From the NCBI GenBank assembly GCA_017429525.1, contig JAFROT010000013.1:62001-126000 (forward strand): 64,000 bases of DNA, given 5' to 3'. Positions 26,174 to 34,352 of this stretch are shown here, one piece after another. Position numbers and translations under genes: made by a program. The DNA comes from Bacteroidaceae bacterium (GTDB lineage Bacteria; Bacteroidota; Bacteroidia; Bacteroidales; Bacteroidaceae). Position 1 is the stretch's first letter. Each line of letters begins with the position of its first letter. The notes below the pieces were generated by a model. It was not told the origin of the DNA, did not search any database, and was given only the letters and a program-made list of their open reading frames with translations.

Positions 26174-26575
26174 TTACGTGAGATTGAAGTAAGCGCGACC
26201 ATCAGCAATCTTGACGTCGAGAACCTCTAAAGGCTGAAAGCGGTAGCGGGGCACTATGCTTTCGGCAAGCGTAAAATCCGTGGTCTCATACTGATGATTG
26301 TAGGCGCTGAAGCCTACGTTATATTTCTCCAGCTGACCTTCGGGCTTAAGCGAACGCAGCAGGGCATAGGTCTGCACGCCTAAGTAATGCCCATCGGGAG
26401 CCGAGATAGTTGCCAGGCCATTCATGAATTCTCCGCGCGTGTACTGTCCGCTATGATTCAGGTCGAGGTAGATATAGGAATCAAATTCCGTCAGTGGCCG
26501 CATGCAAGCCGAGACGTCCTCCTTCGGGGAGAACGTCTCTACGTTAAGCTCGGGCTTTGCGTATCCTAATCGCAT
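26174..26575 (-). CDS. Small leader-bearing protein C (third gene of an unknown cluster)
   Basis: The 133-residue protein starts MRLGYAKPELNVETFSPKED and shares Y.KP.L..E.F.P and a following cysteine (VSAC, residue 24) with the two genes before it. After the cysteine it has YLDLNHSGQYTRGE, a degenerate form of the Ca-binding-like loop of protein B, and it ends DGRAYFNLT, parallel to DGRLYMNAS in protein B. No signal peptide or membrane helix is visible. It starts 51 bases after protein B on the same strand. The function is unknown. Confidence 0.65.
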   Translation of the reverse strand: MRLGYAKPELNVETFSPKEDVSACMRPLTEFDSYIYLDLNHSGQYTRGEFMNGLATISAPDGHYLGVQTYALLRSLKPEGQLEKYNVGFSAYNHQYETTDFTLAESIVPRYRFQPLEVLDVKIADGRAYFNLT

Positions 26576-26625
26576 GAAGCGCTAATATATTGTATTAAAG
26601 AAAATCACATCTATTACAATGGTGA

Positions 26626-27000
26626 TTAAGAGGCGTTCATGTATAACCGCCCATCAACAATATTTACGGTTGGACCAGGACGGAATGTATAGTTACGGCC
26701 AGAAATCTTAAAAATATAAGAATAAGATTGATTAATGCCTACAGATACATTACCATTATAATCCACAAAATCATGGCTATTACCATTCGATGTTGCCCTC
26801 TGAAGATAATATATCTGTATATCTTTATAATTCATAGAAGGGATAGTATTTTCTCCTGAATCAAAATTGCCATCTCTATTCAAATCATAATAAGCGGTGG
26901 CTGTCGTTTGGTGATTAAAAGGAGTCGTACAAGGATTGCAATACTCTTGCGGCGTAAATTTCTCGGTTTTAAGTTGTGGTTTTGAATATGTTTTTTTCAT
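26626..27000 (-). CDS. Small leader-bearing protein B with dockerin/EF-hand-like loop
   Basis: The 124-residue protein starts MKKTYSKPQLKTEKFTPQEY followed by CNPC (residues 21-24). DLNRDGNFDSGE (near residue 39) fits the D-x-N-x-D-G-x-x-D calcium-binding loop. The rest is rich in Tyr, Asn and short beta-type stretches and ends DGRLYMNAS. The gene is visibly AT-rich compared with its GC-rich neighbours, a sign of different origin or selection. A perfect palindrome (27035-27056) with a T run lies 35 bases before its start codon. I do not know its function. Confidence 0.7.
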   Translation of the reverse strand: MKKTYSKPQLKTEKFTPQEYCNPCTTPFNHQTTATAYYDLNRDGNFDSGENTIPSMNYKDIQIYYLQRATSNGNSHDFVDYNGNVSVGINQSYSYIFKISGRNYTFRPGPTVNIVDGRLYMNAS

Positions 27001-27034
27001 CTTTCTGAAGCATATATGTATTTAACTGATAAAA

Positions 27035-27056
27035 GGTGCCCTGAATTCAGGGCACC
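27035..27056 (-). terminator. Palindromic hairpin between small genes A and B
   Basis: A perfect 22-base palindrome built on GGTGCCCTGAA/TTCAGGGCACC is followed on the minus strand by TTTTATC. It can end transcripts of gene A or act in the leader of gene B, whose start is 35 bases further on. Confidence 0.75.
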
Positions 27057-27081
27057 CTTATGATTATTATATTTTTGAGAC

Positions 27082-27534
27082 TTATGAGTGATTGGGTTGA
27101 CTTTCCATAAATCTGAATGTCGGATCATAGGTAAAATGCACATTTCCATTGACTAGCCATCCCCATCCGTCATACTGTTCTTGACCACTTGAACTCCTTC
27201 CATGTGCAACTTCAATTGCATCACTTGAAGTTGATGCACTTTGAGGATCCTCAACCTTAATAATATATTCAGTTAATGTGGGAAAGTTTTGTGCAGTAGG
27301 AACTATACCATCAGGCAATTGTAAATGATATGTAACAGGATGCGCTGTGTGACCATTCCAGTGCATATCATATTCATGTGTATCTGGTGGGAATGTGATA
27401 TACCTAATATTATGACCTTGTGAACCTGATTCTCCAAGACATTGGACGGTTGCAATATAACATGCATTACAGTAGTCCTGCGGCTCGAAAGCCTCAGCAG
27501 TCAGGACTGGTTTTGAATAGATTTTCTTTTCCAT
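27082..27534 (-). CDS. Small leader-bearing protein A (first gene of the cluster)
   Basis: The 150-residue protein starts MEKKIYSKPVLTAEAFEPQD followed by YCNAC (residues 21-25), closely matching protein B. The rest has a third cysteine (QCLGESG) and is rich in His, Ser and aromatic residues, including WNGHTAHPVTYHL and DGWGWLVNGNVHFTYD. It has no export signal of the usual kind. The shared N-terminus, variable body and tandem arrangement resemble precursor families in which a leader is recognised by a processing or transport system, but no such enzyme is in the window. Confidence 0.7.
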   Translation of the reverse strand: MEKKIYSKPVLTAEAFEPQDYCNACYIATVQCLGESGSQGHNIRYITFPPDTHEYDMHWNGHTAHPVTYHLQLPDGIVPTAQNFPTLTEYIIKVEDPQSASTSSDAIEVAHGRSSSGQEQYDGWGWLVNGNVHFTYDPTFRFMESQPNHS

Positions 27535-27581
27535 AATTTTGATTTATGTGTTGTTTAATTGATTAAAGTTTCTTTTTAAAA

Positions 27582-27611
27582 GGATACTCGAACTTCGCAG
27601 TCAGAGTATCC
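27582..27611 (-). terminator. Hairpin in the 5' leader of the small-gene cluster
   Basis: GGATACTC (27582-27589) pairs with GAGTATCC (27604-27611) around a 14-base loop. On the minus strand it is followed by TTTTAAAAAG. It lies downstream of a good promoter (27710-27679) and 48 bases before gene A, so it may be an attenuator rather than only the end of the AraC transcript. Confidence 0.55.
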
Positions 27612-27678
27612 GTGTTCTTGTCAACAAGATACGATCATTAAATATAGAAAACTTATTCTTGGTTTGTTTAAACCGCGA

Positions 27679-27710
27679 CAAAAATACGGAAAAGATAGTT
27701 AGCAGCCAAA
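27679..27710 (-). promoter_or_regulatory. Promoter of the small-gene cluster
   Basis: On the minus strand TTTG (27710-27707), 20 bases, then TATTTTTG (27686-27679) exactly fits the Bacteroidetes consensus. It lies after the AraC gene stop, so the small genes have their own start site. Confidence 0.7.
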
Positions 27711-27738
27711 GGTCTGGAAGCATTCATCCTGCTTTTGA

Positions 27739-28719
27739 CTACTCTTCGACATCATTTGAACACCCTGAGTTGCGCTGATACTGTGTGGGCGACTGTCCGG
27801 TCTGCTTACGGAAGAATTTACTGAAAGAAGTGAGGTTGGGGAAGCCGAGTGCAACGGCCACCTCCTTGATGATGAGCTTGCGGTCTTTCAGTAGCCGCTT
27901 GGCATGGAAGAGGAGCCGACGATTGATGCACTCCTGCGTGGAAATGCCCTCAACATAATTGCAGCACTTGTTGAGGTAGTTGACAGAGATGCATTGGCTC
28001 TGCGCGTAGAAGGCAGCCGAACGGGAGTCGGAATAGTGTTTTTCAAGCTCTTTCTTGAACGCCTCTACGATCAGACTGGCTCTCGAACTCAAGGGCTGCG
28101 TTTCGTCCTTCGCCAACTGAGCAAAGATGAGCTCAATCATTGAGGCTACCATCTCGCGAGCAAAAGGATGTTCCTCATCGAGGACAACTGCAGTCAGGAG
28201 CTCGAAGGCCGTCGAGAGTTTTGTCTTCTCGCAGCAGCCGGCATAAAACAGCGACGTAGAGGCTGACGAAAGCTTCGCCCTGTCGCGACTGTCGGCACGA
28301 AGGACCGACGCAGAGGCTGACGACAGCTTTGACTCATCGCAACAACAAGCACTGACTAAAGGCGCAGAGAAGCCATCCGACATCGGGAGCGGGCACTCAC
28401 GATGGAGCATCTGCATGATCGCCGGACTCACCCAGACGGACTGCATCATGAAATCCTCGCTATATTGAACATCCTGTATCTTATCCAGCGAATTACAGAA
28501 GAAGAGGTCGCACGGCCTCATCTTCATGACTCTGCCTGGCAAAGTCAGCTGCGCCCAACCACTACAACAAAGGTTGACACTGAAGCCGCTAAAGTCATGA
28601 ATATATTCACGAAAGTGCAGTTCAGTGACATTATCAAAATAGACGACATCAGATCCTATCAGATGCTTTGATAGCTTCTTATAGTAGTCTGAATCATGAA
28701 ACTCTTTCTGCCTCGACAT
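27739..28719 (-). CDS. AraC-family transcriptional regulator with in-frame repeats
   Basis: The 326-residue protein has a C-terminal AraC DNA-binding domain with two helix-turn-helix motifs (SVNYLNKCCNYVEGISTQECI and IKEVAVALGFPNLTSFSKFFRKQTGQSPTQYQ-like). Its N-terminal sensor region begins around LIGSDVVYFDNVTELHF. Residues about 123-173 contain 18-residue repeats beginning KLSSAS, which separate the sensor from the rest. It is a candidate activator of the adjacent GH106/GH28 operon or of the small-gene cluster. Two direct repeats upstream suggest autoregulation. Confidence 0.88.
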   Translation of the reverse strand: MSRQKEFHDSDYYKKLSKHLIGSDVVYFDNVTELHFREYIHDFSGFSVNLCCSGWAQLTLPGRVMKMRPCDLFFCNSLDKIQDVQYSEDFMMQSVWVSPAIMQMLHRECPLPMSDGFSAPLVSACCCDESKLSSASASVLRADSRDRAKLSSASTSLFYAGCCEKTKLSTAFELLTAVVLDEEHPFAREMVASMIELIFAQLAKDETQPLSSRASLIVEAFKKELEKHYSDSRSAAFYAQSQCISVNYLNKCCNYVEGISTQECINRRLLFHAKRLLKDRKLIIKEVAVALGFPNLTSFSKFFRKQTGQSPTQYQRNSGCSNDVEE

Positions 28720-28730
28720 CTAAAAGATGC

Positions 28731-28760
28731 GGTTAAATCAAACAAAATAAGGTTAAATCA
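28731..28760 (-). promoter_or_regulatory. Putative AraC operator and promoter region
   Basis: GGTTAAATCA occurs at 28731-28740 and again at 28751-28760, a 20-bp spacing typical of AraC-family binding sites, just before the start codon at 28719. A -7-like TACATTTG (minus strand, 28781-28774) lies upstream, so the repeats fall in the early transcribed region, which suits autorepression. Confidence 0.5.
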
Positions 28761-28973
28761 ATCAAGAAGTACGCAAATGTAAGAATTAATCGCATACATC
28801 TTGTCATATTAATGTAAAAAATCATTCATTTAAATGTATTATTCCGCATTTTGAACACATTTTATGACCTTTTTAATAGTTACAAGCCTATATATCTGCA
28901 ATCATACACGAGAAATCCCGACATTGAGTCAACAATGACGGGATTTGGAAAGAAGATTCGTAAGGACTGCGCT

Positions 28974-31541
28974 TCAGTCGCCGGCGATGAGCACAACAGC
29001 GGAATTCAAGCCCGACGTGACAGGGGCCCAATGGGCGTAGGTGGTGGGACGATAGTTGATGTCGACAACGTTGATTTCCTCAAATTTTCGCCACTGTACG
29101 TGCTGGCGGTCGAGGTGTGCGATGCGGTTGGCCGGCAGGTTCGTCACTTCGATGCGCAGATGGTTCTTGCCCTTGCGGAGCACGCCCTCGGGTACATCAA
29201 GGATGAACGGAACGGCCCACGCACAGCCGAGATATTGGTGGTTCAGATAGACGCGCGCGCTCTCGCGTACGTCGCCGAGGTCAAGCTGCCAGGAATGATG
29301 CTTCAGCGCAGCCTTCGAGAGGCGGAAGTCGCACTCGTAGACGCCCGTTCCCATGAGCTGCGCCGTCTGCTCGTCAAGGGCCTCCCAGGTGCGGAGGCTG
29401 TCGATGGCGTAGGTGCGCGCGATAGCAGGCGTGCTCTCGATGAACGAGAGGCGCCACGAATGCGAGAGGGGAAGGGAGAAGGAGGGGCGAGAGGAGGGAG
29501 AAGAGATAGAGGAGATAGAGGAGCTAGAAGATCTAGAAGATCTAGAGGACCTAGAATAACTAGCCTCCTTTGTTTGGAGAATCCTCGATTCTCCTGAGCG
29601 GAGGGTGATGCAGAGGCGGCCGTCGGCATCGAAGTCGGCAGGCGCGGTGGTGTCGGTGAGCGGGTCGTACCATTGGGCCATGGTTGCCGAGACGGCCAGC
29701 GGTACAGCCGCGTCGATGTCAGAAGGCGTGAGGTTGGCGATGAAATAATGATAGCCTCCGTCGTGACTACGGCGTATGAGCTTCAGCCCCAGCTGACTCT
29801 TCATGAGTTCAGGTCGAGCGGCAGCGGCCAAGGATTCGGCCGAGAGCTGACGGATGACACGAGCGCCCTGGGCCTCGAGATGCTCGACATGCGCCTTCAC
29901 CTCAGCCGTCATCAGGCAGTCGCCAGGAATGACGAGGGCACGATAGCGAGTGCCAGCCGCCGTGCGGAGCTGACCATCGACAAAGGAAGTCGTGAGCAGG
30001 TAGCGCTCGCTCGTGTAATCGCAGTCGAAGCCCAAGGAATCGATGGTCAGGATCGAGCGGATGAAGTCGGGCGCCTTCTGCGCCATAGAATGAATGTCAA
30101 ACTGCATCAGACGCCGACGCGTATCGCGCCGCCACATATCGCGCACAGGCAGGAGGACGAGGAAATCGTTGTCCGGCTGGCCCCACTGCAGGAATCGCTG
30201 GCACCGCTCGATGTACTGCATGAGGGCAGGAGCATCGCGCCAGATGCTGTTCGTGGGCGACATATCGACCGAAGCATAGAAGCGCCATCCCGGCCAAGGG
30301 TCGTCTTTGGGCGAATAGCACGTGCCATGGAAGAAGACGCGATTGACGCCGGCGCAGAACATCAGGTCGAGGTCGGGCTTCATCTGCGAGAGGCTGGTAC
30401 GGAAATGCTCGGTCAGCCACGTGAATGTCTCGGCGCTGGTGAGTCGCTTGCCCGTGATATGCGCTGCCGAGGGGGCGTACTTGAGCATCGAGAGGTCGGA
30501 GTAGTTGGGACGCGTCATGCCCGGGTCCGTGCGCAAGCCCTTGATGCCGAAGTCCGTAAGCCCGAAGCCCTCTATCTCGGGAATGTCCACTGCGGCGTAG
30601 ACATCGATGAGGTTGGCTGGCGAGCCATGGGCCTGATTGCGCACGCGAACGCCATGACTATGCGCCCATGACGTCCATTGCTCTGTGAAGTTGTGGAGCA
30701 GGAGGTCGGAGAGCGTCTCGCGATAGTCGGCAATGACATCGGCATCACCATCCACGAACGCAGGCAGACGGTCCTCGAGCCGATAGCCACGCCGACGGGC
30801 AAACTCATCGAGGAGCGTCGGCGTCCAATCGGCGCCATAGACCTCATAGCTATCATTGAAGAAGGTTGCAGGCCATGGCGTCTGAGAAGCCGCAAAAGCC
30901 GAGTCGAAGCGTTGCAAGTAGTGGGCCACGGCAACGGAGTCGAAATGATCGATAACCCATCCCTCACCCCCAGGAGCAGCACGCTTGACGCGCTGACGCG
31001 TACGACTCTCGAAGAGCGCAATCACCCGCTGCCGGCCTGGGCTGTCGGTAGCGAAAGCGCGTTGCAGCAAGCGGCGTGCGTAAGGGCGCTCGCGCTGCGG
31101 CGCCATCAACTGCAGGCTGTTGACAGCGGACGCCGCCACCGTCGTGTCGACAACCACGAGCTTACAGGCAGCCTCCTCCAACGGCACGGCAGGACTGCCG
31201 AACGGCCATCCCGTACCACAGTTCATGTCGACCTGTATGCCCACTTCCGCACCTACCTGCTGACACAGACGCAGCGCCTCCATCCATGCCGGCGAGAGGA
31301 AAGGCAGGTTGTTGGCATCATTGCCTTTCACGCCATAGAGAGGCGTAATCTCGACAGCCCCTATGCCATGAGCCGCATACTCGCGGAGGTTCCAACGCAG
31401 GTTCTGCGCGTCGACAGCCGAACCAAGCCACCACCAGCGCGTGCCCGCCTTAGCCTCGGGCGCCGACGGCGGCCAACTCTGGGCGGATGTTTGGCTGACA
31501 TGGAAGGTCAGCAGGAAAAGTAGCGAGAGCAACGTCTTCAT
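28974..31541 (-). CDS. GH106-type alpha-L-rhamnosidase, secreted
   Basis: The 855-residue protein starts with a signal peptide (MKTLLSLLFLLTFHVSQTSAQ). It shows GH106-like motifs: RWWWLGSAVD, GIGAVEITPLYGVKG, FLSPAWMEALRLC and DMNCGTGWPFG near residues 35-120. GH106 enzymes remove rhamnose from pectic rhamnogalacturonan and related glycans. The C-terminal region (from about residue 720) looks like a galactose-binding beta-sandwich (LDLGDVRESARVYLNHQYLG). A low-complexity Ser/Arg stretch at residues about 657-690 is made of 9-bp repeats. Its start overlaps the GH28 stop by four bases, so the two form one operon. Confidence 0.88.
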   Translation of the reverse strand: MKTLLSLLFLLTFHVSQTSAQSWPPSAPEAKAGTRWWWLGSAVDAQNLRWNLREYAAHGIGAVEITPLYGVKGNDANNLPFLSPAWMEALRLCQQVGAEVGIQVDMNCGTGWPFGSPAVPLEEAACKLVVVDTTVAASAVNSLQLMAPQRERPYARRLLQRAFATDSPGRQRVIALFESRTRQRVKRAAPGGEGWVIDHFDSVAVAHYLQRFDSAFAASQTPWPATFFNDSYEVYGADWTPTLLDEFARRRGYRLEDRLPAFVDGDADVIADYRETLSDLLLHNFTEQWTSWAHSHGVRVRNQAHGSPANLIDVYAAVDIPEIEGFGLTDFGIKGLRTDPGMTRPNYSDLSMLKYAPSAAHITGKRLTSAETFTWLTEHFRTSLSQMKPDLDLMFCAGVNRVFFHGTCYSPKDDPWPGWRFYASVDMSPTNSIWRDAPALMQYIERCQRFLQWGQPDNDFLVLLPVRDMWRRDTRRRLMQFDIHSMAQKAPDFIRSILTIDSLGFDCDYTSERYLLTTSFVDGQLRTAAGTRYRALVIPGDCLMTAEVKAHVEHLEAQGARVIRQLSAESLAAAARPELMKSQLGLKLIRRSHDGGYHYFIANLTPSDIDAAVPLAVSATMAQWYDPLTDTTAPADFDADGRLCITLRSGESRILQTKEASYSRSSRSSRSSSSSISSISSPSSRPSFSLPLSHSWRLSFIESTPAIARTYAIDSLRTWEALDEQTAQLMGTGVYECDFRLSKAALKHHSWQLDLGDVRESARVYLNHQYLGCAWAVPFILDVPEGVLRKGKNHLRIEVTNLPANRIAHLDRQHVQWRKFEEINVVDINYRPTTYAHWAPVTSGLNSAVVLIAGD
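29495..29566 (-). repeat. In-frame 9-bp repeat expansion inside the GH106 gene
   Basis: Plus-strand words such as GAGATAGAG, GAGCTAGAA, GATCTAGAA and GACCTAGAA follow each other at 9-base spacing; the coding strand reads as Ser/Arg/Ile-rich triplets (SRSSRSS, SSISSISS). The frame is kept. Confidence 0.8.
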
Positions 31542-32878
31542 GGGTCAATGCGTTTACCGTTAATCGTGACGCGTCGAACCGTAGTACCCTCGATGGCGGT
31601 AGGATCGAAAGCACCCGTGCGGTCCTCAACCTCAACGTCCTCAAAGGTGAAGTCGTGCAACCGGTACTTCTCAGAGAGCCCGACATCGAAGAAGTTGCGG
31701 CATCGCATCTTGATGTTGCTCATCGTGATGTCATGTGCCTCGGAGAGGGGCATATCGTCGCGCTGCTCGGGCTTGAAGAACTGCGTCCACGGCCGCACGA
31801 CAAGGAAACTGCCGCAAGTGCCCGTGAGCCGCTCTACGCGGATTCGCTCATAGTGCTGCGGGGTGTCGGGACGCATCTTCAGCCATAGCACGCGCGAGGC
31901 ATTATCAACCTGACAGTTGCGCAGGATGACATTCCAGTCGTGAATACTCTCGCTGCCAAGCGTGAGGCAACCATGGACGAAGCCGTAGTGGCAATGCTGG
32001 ATGATGACGTTGGAGGTCGGACCATTATCGGGCTGTCGGTCTGCCCATGTGCCCTTGCCACCCTTGATGACGACTGCATCGTCGTTGACACTAATGGTAC
32101 AGCCATGCACGAGCACGTCCCGACAGACGTCGAGGTCGAGCGCATCGCTGCTGGGCGCCTTGGCATGAGCAGGCTCATGAGGGGCAAAGATGGTGCAACC
32201 GATATATTTCACGCGCTCACACCGATAGAGGTGGTTGGTCCAGAAGGCGCTGTTGATGAGATGTACGTCCTGCACCTGTACGTTCTTGCAATTGGACATA
32301 TACACCAATCGCGGGCGCAGGGCCTCGAGATTCGTACACTCGGGGTTGAAGCGACGACGGATCCAGAACTCCTCCCAGAAGCGCAAGCCGTTGCCATCGA
32401 TGGTGCCCGCCCCCGTGATGGTAAAGCCATCGAGACCATCTGCATTCACGAGGGCCGCAAAGTACTTGAGCGACTGCCCTTCCATGCGCGTATCGACAAG
32501 CGGATAATACTTGATGGCATCAATGCCCTTCAGGCGCGCCCCTTCTTCGAGATGCAGATGGGTGCCTTGACGGAAGAAGAGCGACCCCGAGAGGAAAGTG
32601 CCCCGGGGAATGACCACCACGCCCCCACCCTCTTCAGCCGAACGGTCGATGACACGTTGGATGGCAGCGGTCTGAAGAACGGTTGAATCCTGTACGACAC
32701 CATAGTCGGTGATGACATAACGGCGCCCGAGAGTATTGACGTCGACATGAGACGTATCGGCAAACCAAGCGCTGACGGGAGTGCCATCGGGCCACAAGTC
32801 CTGCTGAGCACGCTGCCTGCGGGCGCTAACGTTCACACACAGACTGACGAGAACTAAGGAATAGAGTATTCGTTTCAT
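31538..32878 (-). CDS. GH28 pectin hydrolase (polygalacturonase / rhamnogalacturonan hydrolase type)
   Basis: The 446-residue protein has a signal peptide (MKRILYSLVLVSLCVNVSA) and the right-handed beta-helix layout of GH28. Catalytic-region motifs are SSDALDLD (near residue 245), NDDAVVIKGG (near 268), GCLTLGSE (near 303) and LKMRPD (near 335). GH28 enzymes hydrolyse galacturonic acid linkages in pectin. The pairing with GH106 and GH105 genes points to rhamnogalacturonan as substrate. It is the first gene of the minus-strand operon, divergent from GH105. Confidence 0.9.
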   Translation of the reverse strand: MKRILYSLVLVSLCVNVSARRQRAQQDLWPDGTPVSAWFADTSHVDVNTLGRRYVITDYGVVQDSTVLQTAAIQRVIDRSAEEGGGVVVIPRGTFLSGSLFFRQGTHLHLEEGARLKGIDAIKYYPLVDTRMEGQSLKYFAALVNADGLDGFTITGAGTIDGNGLRFWEEFWIRRRFNPECTNLEALRPRLVYMSNCKNVQVQDVHLINSAFWTNHLYRCERVKYIGCTIFAPHEPAHAKAPSSDALDLDVCRDVLVHGCTISVNDDAVVIKGGKGTWADRQPDNGPTSNVIIQHCHYGFVHGCLTLGSESIHDWNVILRNCQVDNASRVLWLKMRPDTPQHYERIRVERLTGTCGSFLVVRPWTQFFKPEQRDDMPLSEAHDITMSNIKMRCRNFFDVGLSEKYRLHDFTFEDVEVEDRTGAFDPTAIEGTTVRRVTINGKRIDP

Positions 32879-32919
32879 TTCTATGGGTCGTTATCGGGTT
32901 CTCTTCATGCTTTCAAGTG

Positions 32920-33009
32920 CAAAAATAAGACTATTATGCTGAATTACAGCATTATTTCGAGATTTTTTCTGCAAGTGAGCATTATTTTCGGATATAATCG
33001 CTATTTTTG
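32920..33009. promoter_or_regulatory. Divergent control region between GH28 and GH105
   Basis: The minus strand has TATTTTTG (32927-32920) before GH28 and the plus strand has TATTTTTG at 33002-33009 before GH105. Between them AGCATTATTT occurs twice, with starts 30 bases apart (32948 and 32978), a possible shared regulator site. Confidence 0.45.
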
Positions 33010-33035
33010 TGGCGATAATCCTATCTGTTCGCCCT

Positions 33036-34169
33036 ATGAAAAGAAGCCTAATCGTCCTTTTCGTGGCAATCTCTGCCCTCACCGGACACGCACAAACGAC
33101 AACGGCTGACGATGTACTCGCTACGGCGCGTCGGGTCAATGCCTACTTCACGACAAAACACCCCGACCCGACAACCCCGACCTTCGTCCGTCGCGAGCGC
33201 TCGAGCAATCTGTGGACACGCGCCGTCTACTACGAAGGGCTCATGGCACTCTATGGCATCGACCCGCAGGAGGCATACCTCGACTATACCGACCAATGGG
33301 GCGACTTCCACCAATGGACGCCGAGGGATGGCGTGCGGACGATGAATGCCGACAACCAATGTTGTGCGCAAACCTACCTCGACCGCTATCAGATGACAGG
33401 TAATAATAAGATGTTCGCGCGCGTGAGAGAGAACTTGGACTTGCAGATGCAGCGCAAGGTGGGCTGGTGGACATGGGTCGACGCCATCCAGATGGCGATG
33501 CCCGTCTACACGAAGATGTACCGCATTACGGGCGACAAGCGCTATGCCAACCATGCGATGAAGATGTACACCTGGACGCGTGACACGTTGGCCGGCGGCT
33601 TGTTCAACGAGCGCGAAGGCCTCTGGTGGCGCGACAAGGACTACGTACCGCCCTACTGCGAGGCCGACGGCACGAACTGCTACTGGAGCCGAGGCTGCGG
33701 CTGGGCTTACGCCGCTATCGTCAAGGCGATGGACGACCTCTCGTCCCGTCCCATGGACCGCGATATCCGTCGTCACTACAAACAGTTGCGCAAGGACTTC
33801 CGACGGATGAGCCGTGCCCTGCTGGCCTGCCAACGGACAGACGGCTTGTGGAATCCCAGCCTCGTATGCCCGGCCAACTACGGCGGCAAGGAACTCACGG
33901 GCACAGCCCTCTTCCTCTATGGCATGAGCTGGGGCATTCGCGAGGGACATCTCTCGGCGAAGCGCTATCGCAAGGCTTGCGACCGGGCATGGACAGCGAT
34001 GGCTAACGACTGCGTTCACCCCAACGGCTTCCTGGGCTACGTGCAAGGAACGGGCAAGGAGCCGGCTTCAGCTCAGCCTGTGACCTACGACCGCGTGCCT
34101 GATTTCGAGGACTTCGGCACCGGCTGCTTCCTACTGGGAGCCGCAGAATACTATAAGTTGGTGAAATAA
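33036..34169 (+). CDS. GH105 unsaturated rhamnogalacturonyl hydrolase
   Basis: The start at 33036 gives a clean signal peptide (MKRSLIVLFVAISALTGHAQ); the nine codons upstream overlap the promoter. The 377-residue protein has the alpha/alpha-barrel motifs of GH105/YteR: NADNQCCAQTYLDRYQ, WWTWVDAIQMAMPVY, NCYWSRGCGWAYAAIVKAMDDL and a C-terminal DFGTGCFLLGAAEYYKL. These enzymes release the unsaturated galacturonic acid left by rhamnogalacturonan lyases. It is divergent from the GH28/GH106 operon and ends before a terminator hairpin. Confidence 0.92.
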   Translation: MKRSLIVLFVAISALTGHAQTTTADDVLATARRVNAYFTTKHPDPTTPTFVRRERSSNLWTRAVYYEGLMALYGIDPQEAYLDYTDQWGDFHQWTPRDGVRTMNADNQCCAQTYLDRYQMTGNNKMFARVRENLDLQMQRKVGWWTWVDAIQMAMPVYTKMYRITGDKRYANHAMKMYTWTRDTLAGGLFNEREGLWWRDKDYVPPYCEADGTNCYWSRGCGWAYAAIVKAMDDLSSRPMDRDIRRHYKQLRKDFRRMSRALLACQRTDGLWNPSLVCPANYGGKELTGTALFLYGMSWGIREGHLSAKRYRKACDRAWTAMANDCVHPNGFLGYVQGTGKEPASAQPVTYDRVPDFEDFGTGCFLLGAAEYYKLVK

Positions 34170-34186
34170 GGAAGTCCGGACGTCGA

Positions 34187-34260
34187 GGGCTTTTGACTTG
34201 GAGAGCTTTGACTTAGAGAGCTTTGACTTGGAAAGTAAATTCGGAGTAAATACGGAGTAA
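34187..34260 (+). repeat. Short 15-bp tandem repeats after GH105
   Basis: GAGAGCTTTGACTTG-like units occur three times in a row (34187-34230), then GGAGTAAATAC-like units (34243-34260). They lie between the GH105 stop and the terminator. Confidence 0.75.
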
Positions 34261-34290
34261 ACTAAATCATTCAATCAGCTGAATAAACGA

Positions 34291-34333
34291 GGACCACCCC
34301 TAAGCCTCACGAAGAAAGCTTAGGGGTGGTTCC
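34291..34333. terminator. Bidirectional terminator after GH105
   Basis: GGACCACCCCTAAGC (34291-34305) pairs with GCTTAGGGGTGGTTCC (34318-34333) with one bulged base. It lies between two converging genes. Confidence 0.75.
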
Positions 34334-34352
34334 GTATCAAGTTGATTCTGTA

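Noticed and set aside
30572-31021. A minus-strand frame of 149 codons within the GH106 gene
   Set aside because: It is another frame of the same strand inside GH106 and has no start context or domain.
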